Below are positions 15,897 to 24,524 of a DNA stretch of 47,529 nt, in pieces. This stretch comes from Candidatus Saccharimonadota bacterium (GTDB taxonomy: Bacteria > Patescibacteriota > Saccharimonadia > Saccharimonadales > JAQGHD01). The DNA lies in the NCBI GenBank assembly GCA_028288965.1, contig JAQGHD010000005.1, positions 1-47,529 on the forward strand. Direction: 5' to 3'. The notes beneath the pieces were generated by a model that worked only from the letters and a program-made list of their open reading frames with translations, made no database searches and had not been told where the DNA came from. The translations under genes were made by a program, and so were the position numbers. How positions within the stretch are numbered: the stretch's first letter is position 1; every line of letters starts with the position of its first letter.

Positions 15897-16781
15897 ATGT
15901 CAGACCAAGATCCTACATCTCAACTACCATCACAGTTATCACCAGAATTCAGTGAGATTGTTGGTAATATAGAGGTTTTTAGACGTCCTATAGCAGAGCT
16001 GCCTGAAGTCGGTGACGATGTTATTTTGGGACAAGAGTTCTGGTCTAGAGCTGCTTTGATACCGGGAGAAGAAGGACCCAACTATAACAACATGCCAGCT
16101 TTTGGCTTTGGTATTCACTACAAAGGAGAAGAAGCTGTTCTTACGGTACCAAGTCTTGATTATGTTAATCAATTTGTTGACACTCATAATCCTGGAGGAT
16201 TTCATTTTGAAGACTCAAGTAATGGCAATTTAGATGGCGAAGAGTTTTTGCGTATTACTGCTCAGAAGAAATTCTTAGTCTCTCAGGATAGAAGTAAACC
16301 TTTTAAGGTCTATGATGCTGCCACGCGATGCCTTAAGCATGGAAGCGATGTATACATAATTGTCACAGATTATTATGAACACGACAGGACTGATCATCTT
16401 GGTCTTTCTGCTATTGAAGGATCTGAGGCTCAAAAAGTAGTCTCATTAGTTGAGGCATTACTAGAGACGGACTATATTAAGACTAACGATACTAAGGCTC
16501 TTGATGCCTTGCTCTCAAGCCTATCTGATTATGCTTTGCTTCCAAGTCGGCCAGTGACAGAGTTTGATAAGGAGGCAAAGGTAACGGTGAGGGACATAAT
16601 ACAATCTCTCATTAGATCCTTTGCAGGAAATTTGGCTATCCTTAAGTTTGGGCCTTCTTTAGAACTCGATAGTCTCAAAGAGCACACTAATGAGATTGCT
16701 AAAGACTACCTTCTAGATTTTGATGTTATCGACCAAAAAATAGCCGAGCTACAAGCTTTACCTGCTCCACCATTCTCCTAG
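15897..16781 (+). CDS. Hypothetical protein
   Basis: 294 aa intact ORF; no recognised domain. Confidence 0.65.
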   Translation: MSDQDPTSQLPSQLSPEFSEIVGNIEVFRRPIAELPEVGDDVILGQEFWSRAALIPGEEGPNYNNMPAFGFGIHYKGEEAVLTVPSLDYVNQFVDTHNPGGFHFEDSSNGNLDGEEFLRITAQKKFLVSQDRSKPFKVYDAATRCLKHGSDVYIIVTDYYEHDRTDHLGLSAIEGSEAQKVVSLVEALLETDYIKTNDTKALDALLSSLSDYALLPSRPVTEFDKEAKVTVRDIIQSLIRSFAGNLAILKFGPSLELDSLKEHTNEIAKDYLLDFDVIDQKIAELQALPAPPFS

Positions 16782-16810
16782 CTCGAGGACACTCGGTTGC
16801 TCTCGACCAG

Positions 16811-17602
16811 TTACTCAATAATTTTATGGACTGACTCGATATTTTCGGACAGTCCTTTTCTATTTACCTTGATAAGTACAGCATTGAATTGCAATGGGCC
16901 TTCGGTTTCTAGGGCATTAGGTTCGGTGGTGTGGTCTCGCCAGCGACGAATAATAATATCGGTTTTAACACCCAGGCTGGAATGCAATGTACCGCACATA
17001 CCAACATCACTTATGTAACCCGTGTGTTGGGGCAAAATCATGGCGTCGGCGGTGGGGACGTGCCAATGATCACCAACTACAGCGCTCACGCGGCCATCCA
17101 GGTAATAACCAAACACGCGTTTTTCGCTGCTGAAGTCACCGTGGAAATTTACAACGGTGGCAGCTTTTTGTTCGTGAGCATTAGCTTTTAAAATTTGATC
17201 AATTTTTTCTAGAGGATTTAAGATAATGGGTGAGTTGTTGCCAACCGTATCACCTAATATAGAAATAACCAGGACTTTCCCCTGCGCTGCTTCAATATAT
17301 TTCCAGCCCGGCCCCGGACAACTGGGCATATTAGCCGGACCAATGACTGGTTGGGCCGGATCTTCTAGCTGGGCCTTAAGTTCTTCACGCTTTGGCGTGT
17401 GATTACCGCCAGTAAAAAAGTCCACGCCAATTTTCTGAAGACGGGCCATATCTTCTGGCAGCATGCCCTTGCCATCACTGACATTCTCACCCTGAGCAAT
17501 TACCAAATCCAACTGATGCTGCTTTTTTAGTTCTGGCAAAACTTTGGCCACCACATCCATGCCAGGGTTACCCATAATGTCACCAATGTAGAGAATGTTC
17601 AT
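16811..17602 (-). CDS. ymdB: YmdB-family metallophosphoesterase
   Basis: 263 aa; MNILYIGDIMGNPG, GENVSDGKGM, GGNHTPKRE, GDHWHVPTADAMIL, GYISDVGMCG; adjacent to rny. Confidence 0.9.
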   Translation of the reverse strand: MNILYIGDIMGNPGMDVVAKVLPELKKQHQLDLVIAQGENVSDGKGMLPEDMARLQKIGVDFFTGGNHTPKREELKAQLEDPAQPVIGPANMPSCPGPGWKYIEAAQGKVLVISILGDTVGNNSPIILNPLEKIDQILKANAHEQKAATVVNFHGDFSSEKRVFGYYLDGRVSAVVGDHWHVPTADAMILPQHTGYISDVGMCGTLHSSLGVKTDIIIRRWRDHTTEPNALETEGPLQFNAVLIKVNRKGLSENIESVHKIIE

Positions 17603-17611
17603 GTGGGGTAT

Positions 17612-19126
17612 TTACTTAGCGAATTCGATGGCCCGGGTTTCGCGAATGACATTTACTTTGATGGTACCGGGGTACTGCATGGTGGATTCAATTTTGGTGG
17701 CAATGTCACGGGCCAGCTTAATTGAACCAAGGTCGTCAAGATCGGTTGGTGTTACAAAAACGCGGACTTCGCGGCCAGCACTAATGGCATACGATTTTTC
17801 TACACCGCCAAAACCGTTGGCGACGTTTTCAAGTTCTCGCATGCGTTCGGCAAAGTTCTCGGCACTAATGTTACGGGCTCCAGGACGTGAAGCACTAATG
17901 GCATCAACTACCCGCACGATCAGAGCTTCTGGAGTTGTGGCTTCCATGTCATCGTGATGTGCCTCGGCAGCGTGAGCAACTTCCTCAGGTGCGCCATATT
18001 TACGCAAGATCTCGCCACTAATGTGGTGATGCTTGCCTTCCATTTTGTGAGTGAGGGCCTTGCCGATATCGTGCACCAGAGCTGCGTACTTGGCAATTTT
18101 AACGTTAACGCCCAACTCTTCGGCAATGATGCCAGCAATGTGTGCCATCTCGGTGCTATGTTTAAGCACATTTTGGCCATAACTGGTACGGAACTTGAGC
18201 TCACCTAAAATCTGCAAAATTTCTTTAGGAATACCGATGATGCCTACCTCGCGGGCGGCGTCTTCACCTGCACGAATAACTTCTTTTTGGACATTCTTTT
18301 GAGCTTTTTCTACGACTTCTTCAATGCGGCCGGGGTGCACACGGCCATCTTTGAGGAGCATCTCGAGTGCCTGGCGAGCCACCTCTCGGCGCACTGGGTC
18401 AAAGCTAGAAAGAATAATCATACCTGGCGTATCATCCACCATAATGTCTACACCAGTGGCCCGCTGCAGGGCTTGAATGTTACGTCCCTCTTTTCCAATA
18501 ATGCGGCCTTTCATTTCTTCGTCTTCTAATTTAACGGCCGTTACTGTTCGCTCAGCCGTGACTTCGCTGGCCATACGTTCCATGGCGGCCGTAATAACAT
18601 AGGCGGCTTTTTCCTCAGCGTTTTCCTCAGCTTCGGTTTGTAATTTGGCAATCAAGCCGGTTAAGTCATCCTTAATATCGCGCTCAGTCATCTGCATGAG
18701 TTTGCTAGCAGCATCATCCTTAGTCAGTTTGGCGATTTTCTCTAGTTTGTCTTGCTGCTTGGTGCGAATCTTGCGAATCTCATCCTTTAAGGTCTCGACT
18801 TCTGACTCGGCACCACGCAAAGATTCACTACGCTTATCTAGGGTATCGAGTTTTTTATCCAGCGTTTCTTCACGGTCAAGCAAACGCTGTTCAACTTCTT
18901 TATATTCCTTGCGGCGAGCTTGATCTTCTTTGCGGGCGGCGTCAGCAATTTCAATAGCCTCTTCTTTAGCTTTGGCTACTAGTTTTTCTGCCTCTTTTTT
19001 GGCTTCTTTTTTGGCTTTTTCGGCTTCAGCTTCGGCACTGCCAAGCTTCTTTTTGGTTACGACGGTACTGGCTCCAAAGCCAACACCAAGACCAGCCACT
19101 GCGAGCACAATGGTAATTGGGTCCAT
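17612..19126 (-). CDS. rny: Ribonuclease Y
   Basis: 504 aa; N-terminal TM, coiled coil, KH (GRIIGKEGRNIQALQRATGVDIMVDDTP), HD (HSTEMAHIAGIIAEELGVN...LVHDIGKALTH). Confidence 0.96.
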   Translation of the reverse strand: MDPITIVLAVAGLGVGFGASTVVTKKKLGSAEAEAEKAKKEAKKEAEKLVAKAKEEAIEIADAARKEDQARRKEYKEVEQRLLDREETLDKKLDTLDKRSESLRGAESEVETLKDEIRKIRTKQQDKLEKIAKLTKDDAASKLMQMTERDIKDDLTGLIAKLQTEAEENAEEKAAYVITAAMERMASEVTAERTVTAVKLEDEEMKGRIIGKEGRNIQALQRATGVDIMVDDTPGMIILSSFDPVRREVARQALEMLLKDGRVHPGRIEEVVEKAQKNVQKEVIRAGEDAAREVGIIGIPKEILQILGELKFRTSYGQNVLKHSTEMAHIAGIIAEELGVNVKIAKYAALVHDIGKALTHKMEGKHHHISGEILRKYGAPEEVAHAAEAHHDDMEATTPEALIVRVVDAISASRPGARNISAENFAERMRELENVANGFGGVEKSYAISAGREVRVFVTPTDLDDLGSIKLARDIATKIESTMQYPGTIKVNVIRETRAIEFAK

Positions 19127-19330
19127 GTTTATCTCCTTCAGATCACCCTTGTAGAGGGTACTAAAACTCGGGTACCAACAGTCACTATCACTTCATTAGT
19201 TGGAGATCGAATTTTAGATAATCAAAATTAATAGAATTAGTTCGGATTTCTCCCAAAACGTGAAAATCCTACCTAAATCATACGATATTTCCACGTAGGC
19301 CGCAACGATAAGCGATTTAGGCAAAATAAA

Positions 19331-19423
19331 TTATACGGCTTTTTTTACCAGACTTATCAATCTGTTTACTAACTGCGGGTCGAAGGCAGTGATATCAATA
19401 GGTTCTTCTTGGTCGCGTTCCAT
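19331..19423 (-). CDS. Possible 30-aa microprotein downstream of tsaB
   Basis: MERDQEEPIDITAFDPQLVNRLISLVKKAV*; AAGG 8 nt upstream of ATG; lies in the same frame as tsaB after its TGA. Confidence 0.35.
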   Translation of the reverse strand: MERDQEEPIDITAFDPQLVNRLISLVKKAV

Positions 19424-19453
19424 ATCAAATACCTTACCACCGCGCGGTCTTAA

Positions 19454-19846
19454 TCATTTTTTAGGTTTGGTGGTGAAGGCTTCGGCGCCGTAGTTTGGTA
19501 CTGCTGCTTTTTCATTATCACCTTTCAGCAGCCTCTGAATACCAATTTGGATCCAATCTTCACTTGCCGTGGCAACGATGGGCAAATTATTACTCATGGC
19601 CAAGGTGTTTCCAACGCTCAAGCCAATCCTCAGTCCGGTAAAGCTGCCAGGGCCCTTAAAACAGACAACCCCTTGAATATCTTTCCAGTCCTTTTTTTGG
19701 CTCTTTAGGAGGTCTAGGATTTTATTGTGAATAGTCAGGCCCAATTGGCGGTGGGCGCTCCAAGTTTGGTAGGCCAGCTGGCTGCTGTCTTGGAATAAGC
19801 CGATTTCTGCTTCTGGTTTGTCACTGCGGATGGTTAAAATAATCAC
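19454..19846 (-). CDS. tsaB: tRNA threonylcarbamoyladenosine biosynthesis protein TsaB (short form)
   Basis: 130 aa; GVVCFKGPGSFTGLRIGLSVGNTLA. Confidence 0.85.
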   Translation of the reverse strand: MIILTIRSDKPEAEIGLFQDSSQLAYQTWSAHRQLGLTIHNKILDLLKSQKKDWKDIQGVVCFKGPGSFTGLRIGLSVGNTLAMSNNLPIVATASEDWIQIGIQRLLKGDNEKAAVPNYGAEAFTTKPKK

Positions 19847-20313
19847 GTCTGAAGCCCTTCTAACAGATAAGCCAGGCTAGTCGGACAGCTGAGTTGAAAC
19901 TGACGGCCAGTATCAGATGTTTTATCAATCTGAATTTTTAGCCGATTAACTGGCAAGACTTTGCGTACTGAGTCTGCCCACTCTACCACCACGATATTGT
20001 TACTATCCTCTAAAACTTCTGCCAGTTCTGCGGCTACCACACCAGGATCATTCAGCCGGTAAAAATCAAAATGGTGAAGCTGAAGCTTACCGGCTTGGTA
20101 GACGCGTGAAATTGTAAAACTGGGGCTGGCTACGTTATCACGGCTACCCAAACCTTTGGCTAGCCCACGGACAAATGTGGTCTTGCCGCCACCGACATCG
20201 CTCAGTAACTCAATAACCTCACCGCCCTTTAGGTTATGACCCGTGCGCTCGCCGAGCTGCTCGGTTTGTTCGGAGCCGGTGGATAAAATTGATAACGTCT
20301 TGACGGTATTCAT
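19843..20313 (-). CDS. tsaE: tRNA t6A biosynthesis ATPase TsaE
   Basis: Start MNTVKTLSILSTGSEQTEQLGERTG; P-loop DVGGGKTTFVRGLAKGLG, SPSFTISRVYQ, HHFDFYRL, VVVEWAD; ATGA overlap with tsaB. Confidence 0.92.
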   Translation of the reverse strand: MNTVKTLSILSTGSEQTEQLGERTGHNLKGGEVIELLSDVGGGKTTFVRGLAKGLGSRDNVASPSFTISRVYQAGKLQLHHFDFYRLNDPGVVAAELAEVLEDSNNIVVVEWADSVRKVLPVNRLKIQIDKTSDTGRQFQLSCPTSLAYLLEGLQT

Positions 20314-21676
20314 ACGCCGCGTATAGTAGCGCGACTCCACCCACGCCGGCAAGCACAAGCGGATGAACCGAGGCAATTTGTCCGTCACCTCCGCTTCCAC
20401 TTTCGCTACTTTTGGCAGTGGACGCTACAGATTTGGGAGCTTTTTTGGCTGTCTTTTTGGCCGCGGTTTTCTTGGCGACTGTTTTAGTTTTGGCCGCTGA
20501 TTTTGCTGTGGACTTTTTGGCGGCAGCCACTTTTTTAAGCGCCGTTTGCTTACTTAATACCTGTGCAATATTTAGTATGTTTGCCGCCCCTGGGGTTGGC
20601 GTAATCGTCCACTGCCAAACGTCGTTGATTTTGGCCCAAGCCTGATCTTGTTTAGCCTCACCGTAGGCAATTGTTTCACTCACTACCGAGCCATCAGGGC
20701 CCAGCAAGCGTGCTTTGCTGCCGGCATTGGCCAGCACTAGTTTAGTTTGCGCGCTGGTCAGCACCAGGTAATTGTGGGCAGCAATGTGCTCATTTTTAAA
20801 GGTGTATGCATAGCTGTTGGTGTTACCTGTTTCTAGCTTGTAGCCAGCTAGTATTACTTCCGCATCAGTAGGATTATAGAGCTCCGTAAACTCATTATTA
20901 GCATCGGTGCCGGGTGCACCCGGATTGGGGAGCAGCTCGGTGATTTCTAACGGCGCCGTTGGTTCCACGCTTGGCTGGGGAACTTCTGGACTTTCCACCG
21001 GCGGATCAGTGGCAGGCACTGGCGAACCAGGATTATTTTCGGGAGCTGGTGTATCGCCACTTGGCTGCGGACTTTTTTCTGGAACCTTAAGGGTATTGAG
21101 GGCACCTGGCGTTGGCCCTGTGCTAAGCGCAAAATCGGTCTTATTGTTGTTGCTATCTGCCAACACCCCATCGGCACCCGCTAAACGCATAAGGCTACTG
21201 CCACCGCCGGGCGCGAGTGCGGCCGAGGTTTCTGGGCTAACAGCTGTGCCCCAGCCCACGGTGTCCCGGACGGTAGCAACTTTTGACTGATCAACACTGA
21301 CCAGCCGAACATGGCCACCGGCTTGAGCTAGGGTGGGACTAAAATGGTCCGTGGCTAAGTTATTAAGATAATTGGTACTGGTGGTGAGATGAAAGCCACC
21401 TGGTTCTATGGCACCATGGAGCACAATTGTTCTAAAAGGAGTGGTGAGCGGAGTAGTGCTGGCCGAAAAATATTCCAGATGCCAGCTACTTAGATCAATA
21501 GGCGCCTCTGAGACGTTGGTAAGTTCAATAAATTCTTCGCTGGCGCTGGTTTTGCTGCCAGTTTGTATTTCAGAAATCAGTAACGGAGAGAGGATTTTAG
21601 GCGCTGCCAAGACACTCAGTGGCGCAAACAAAAGTGTTAGCGTTAAGACACCATACCCTAGTTTTAGCCTTTTCAT
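20234..21676 (-). CDS. Secreted/membrane-anchored protein with two lamin-tail-like (LTD) domains and Lys/Ala-rich tail
   Basis: ATG 21676 gives MKRLKLGYGVLTLTLLFAPLSVLAAPKILSPLLISEIQTG...; repeats 'EEFIELTNVSEAPIDLSSWHLEY' and 'NEFTELYNPTDAEVILAGYKLET'; tail AAAKKSTAKSAAKTKTVAKKTAAKKTAKK; C-terminal TM. Confidence 0.8.
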   Translation of the reverse strand: MKRLKLGYGVLTLTLLFAPLSVLAAPKILSPLLISEIQTGSKTSASEEFIELTNVSEAPIDLSSWHLEYFSASTTPLTTPFRTIVLHGAIEPGGFHLTTSTNYLNNLATDHFSPTLAQAGGHVRLVSVDQSKVATVRDTVGWGTAVSPETSAALAPGGGSSLMRLAGADGVLADSNNNKTDFALSTGPTPGALNTLKVPEKSPQPSGDTPAPENNPGSPVPATDPPVESPEVPQPSVEPTAPLEITELLPNPGAPGTDANNEFTELYNPTDAEVILAGYKLETGNTNSYAYTFKNEHIAAHNYLVLTSAQTKLVLANAGSKARLLGPDGSVVSETIAYGEAKQDQAWAKINDVWQWTITPTPGAANILNIAQVLSKQTALKKVAAAKKSTAKSAAKTKTVAKKTAAKKTAKKAPKSVASTAKSSESGSGGDGQIASVHPLVLAGVGGVALLYAAYEYRQDVINFIHRLRTNRAARRAHGS

Positions 21677-21800
21677 AGCTTTCCCCTGAACCTGCTTGTA
21701 AACCAGATTGTAGGCCCCGTTGTAAATAATGCAACCATAAGCAAAATGGTTATCCACAGGAATCTTGCTACCCCACCTTGCGCTATACTTAAATAGAGTC

Positions 21801-22334
21801 ATGTTGCAATTAAGCCAAGCTATTACCAATCGTCCAATTTTAAGCCTGCGCACCGGCGGCCAGGTAGGCATAGCGCTGGAGCCAATTATTAACCCAAACA
21901 ACTTAAAGATAGAGGGTTGGTACTGCCAAGACAAATTCAGCAAGCATAAGTTGCTGCTGGTTAGCCGGGATGTTCGCGACATTATTCAGCAAGGCATCGT
22001 GGTAAATGATCATGAGGTCTTAACCGATCCGGATGAAGTTGTGCGGCTTAAAGACATTCTGAAACTTAAATTTGATCTCATTAATAAGCCAGTCGCAACC
22101 GAAAAGAAAAAGAAGATTGGCAAAGTGACCGATTTTGCCACCGAGATGCAAAGTTTGTACGTTATTAAGTTGTATGTCAGCCAGCCAATCCTCAAGAATC
22201 TGTCCGGTGGTATGTTGCTGGTGGATCGCACCCAAATACTAGAGATCACCACCAAGAAAGTGGTGATTCAAGATCCGCTGCAAGGCAAGCCGCTGGCCGA
22301 TACCGCACCTGCTTCAGCCCCCGCCATGCCTTAG
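21801..22334 (+). CDS. PRC-barrel-like domain protein
   Basis: MLQLSQAITNRPILSLRTGGQVGIALEPIINPNNLKIEGWYCQ; two PRC-like halves. Confidence 0.65.
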   Translation: MLQLSQAITNRPILSLRTGGQVGIALEPIINPNNLKIEGWYCQDKFSKHKLLLVSRDVRDIIQQGIVVNDHEVLTDPDEVVRLKDILKLKFDLINKPVATEKKKKIGKVTDFATEMQSLYVIKLYVSQPILKNLSGGMLLVDRTQILEITTKKVVIQDPLQGKPLADTAPASAPAMP

Positions 22335-22933
22335 TTCTCGCTGTGCATTGCACTCTTGATGTCAGCGTAGTTATAGCCCTGGCGGGACAAATACTGCATG
22401 AGTTTTAAGTCATCTTGATAGCGGGTTTGCTGGCGCTTTTTGGCAACCAGTTCTTTGAGCACATCTCGCTCATCGGTTTGGTCCTCTTCTAGCGCCTGGG
22501 CAATAACCTCATCGCTCAGCCGTTTTTGCCGTAGTTCTTGTTGCAGTCGCCGCTTGCTGGTGGCCTTAAGTAGCCGGCGATTATTGACCCAGGCCCGGGC
22601 AAAATCGGCGTCGTTGACAAAGCCGGCTTGGCGCAGCCGATTCAAGACCTGCTCTATTAGCGGTGGTTGATAATCTTTACGTTTTAGGTAATCCCGAATT
22701 TCCCACTCACTGCGCTTGCGCCTGGCGATAAGGTCCAGCACACGGCCATAGGCTTTATCAAATTCGGCATCGCCCAGCAGATTAGCCAGTTCTGTTTCAC
22801 TGTATTCCTGCCCCACCGCCAGGCGGCTGTTGATTAGCCCCAGCTCACTCAAAGCAAAGCTATACTTGTCATCAACAAAAATCGAATACCGATCGGTGCG
22901 CCGAACTTGCTGCTTAATCGCCGTGATTTTCAT
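22331..22933 (-). CDS. recX: Regulatory protein RecX
   Basis: MKITAIKQQVRRTDRYSIFVDDKYSFALSE; RSEWEIRDYLKRKDY, RLRQAGFVNDADFARAWVNNR. Confidence 0.88.
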   Translation of the reverse strand: MKITAIKQQVRRTDRYSIFVDDKYSFALSELGLINSRLAVGQEYSETELANLLGDAEFDKAYGRVLDLIARRKRSEWEIRDYLKRKDYQPPLIEQVLNRLRQAGFVNDADFARAWVNNRRLLKATSKRRLQQELRQKRLSDEVIAQALEEDQTDERDVLKELVAKKRQQTRYQDDLKLMQYLSRQGYNYADIKSAMHSEN

Positions 22934-23291
22934 CGAGCGAGTCCTGATCAAAAGCAGTTATCCGCGGCCACAGGCTATCACCGGCTCGGCCGAATAACGA
23001 TACTCGATCAGGATATATACTTATGAGGCCTGCAGAATTGTGCTCAATATCACCCTGCTCACGAATAACTCTTAGCATTTCGGAATGTCGCACGCCAAAA
23101 GCAACTACCAAGCCAGCTTCATCAAATACTAGGCTAGCTACCGCGACCTCAAACGGCTCCGTTTCTGCTGGTAAGGTTTCTGCCAAAATCGACCAGGCCG
23201 ATGGATTGAGCATGGCCCGTATACTATCTAGTTCGGCAAAATGCGTGTTATCTTGTTTGGGACTTAGATCTGAAGCTTTTTCGACACTCAT
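22914..23291 (-). CDS. Hypothetical protein between recA and recX
   Basis: 125 aa; overlaps recX start; located in recA-recX gene line. Confidence 0.65.
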   Translation of the reverse strand: MSVEKASDLSPKQDNTHFAELDSIRAMLNPSAWSILAETLPAETEPFEVAVASLVFDEAGLVVAFGVRHSEMLRVIREQGDIEHNSAGLISIYPDRVSLFGRAGDSLWPRITAFDQDSLDENHGD

Positions 23292-23326
23292 ATTTTACTC
23301 CTTATCTATTACCTATTTATTAGCAC

Positions 23327-24379
23327 CTACTCTTGCTTACTATCGGCGATGACTTTATCGATGATGTCATCCATGACTTTGGGATTGTCTTCTAGATATT
23401 GTTTGGCGGCTTCGCGACCTTGGCCAATCTTTTGACCCTGGTAAGCAAACCAGGCGCCAGACTTTTCGACAATGTTGCGGTTCACTGCCAAATCGATGAC
23501 GTCACCGCTGCGCGAAATGCCGCGATTAAACATAATGTCAAACTCGGCTTCACGGAATGGTGGAGCAACCTTGTTCTTGACCACCTTTACTCGCACATGG
23601 TTGCCAATGGCTTGCTCACCTTGCTTGATCTGACTGGTGCGGCGAATGTCCATGCGCACACTAGCGTAAAACTTGAGGGCGTTACCACCAGTAGTGGTTT
23701 CTGGGTTGCCAAACATCACGCCAATTTTCATGCGGATTTGGTTGATGAAAATAACCGTACCCTTGCTGCGGCTAATTACGCCGGTCAGCTTACGCAAGGC
23801 CTGGCTCATCAGCCGGGCTTGCAAGCCCATGTGACTATCGCCCATCTCGCCTTCTATTTCGGCTCGTGGCACTAAGGCGGCCACGGAATCAACCACAATT
23901 AAATCAACAGCATTGCTGCGCACCAGTGTCTCGGTAATTTCCAGCGCTTGCTCGCCGTTATCCGGCTGGCTAATCAATAAATTATCTACATCCACGCCCA
24001 GTCGCTTAGCATAGGCCGGGTCAAGTGCGTGTTCGGCGTCAATAAAGGCTGCTGTGCCACCGGCTTTTTGCACCTCGGCAATAGCGTGTAGCGTGAGCGT
24101 GGTCTTGCCCGAACTTTCCGGACCATAGACCTCCACCACACGGCCTTTTGGTATGCCGCCCCCAAGTGCCAGGTCAAGCGATAAGCTGCCGGTAGAAAAA
24201 GTCTCTACGTTGGTTTTATGCGCCTCGCCCAATTTCATAATGGCGCCTTTACCATAAGCTTTTTCGATGGTTTCCACCGCCAAGCCTAAGGCCTTACCGC
24301 GGGTACTGCCCTTGCTTTCGCCCTCTGTTACCGCACTTGTTTTCGTAGTTGGCTTTGATTGCTTTGCATTTGCCATGGC
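23327..24379 (-). CDS. recA: Recombinase RecA
   Basis: Start [103 protein letters not shown]. Confidence 0.98.
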   Translation of the reverse strand, partial: AMANAKQSKPTTKTSAVTEGESKGSTRGKALGLAVETIEKAYGKGAIMKLGEAHKTNVETFSTGSLSLDLALGGGIPKGRVVEVYGPESSGKTTLTLHAIAEVQKAGGTAAFIDAEHALDPAYAKRLGVDVDNLLISQPDNGEQALEITETLVRSNAVDLIVVDSVAALVPRAEIEGEMGDSHMGLQARLMSQALRKLTGVISRSKGTVIFINQIRMKIGVMFGNPETTTGGNALKFYASVRMDIRRTSQIKQGEQAIGNHVRVKVVKNKVAPPFREAEFDIMFNRGISRSGDVIDLAVNRNIVEKSGAWFAYQGQKIGQGREAAKQYLEDNPKVMDDIIDKVIADSKQE

Positions 24380-24524
24380 CAACCTCCCTTCTTGTTGCTT
24401 CCACCCATTTAGTAGTGCCACAATTATAGCAAATAAATGCAAGCCCGAATGCTAAGAAGTCGTCAAACTGTTAATGGTTAACGGCAATTTTTCTGCAAAG
24501 TCATATATAATATATGAAACGCTT

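Noticed and set aside
24380-24470. SOS (LexA) box upstream of recA
   Set aside because: No convincing palindromic operator could be read in this interval.
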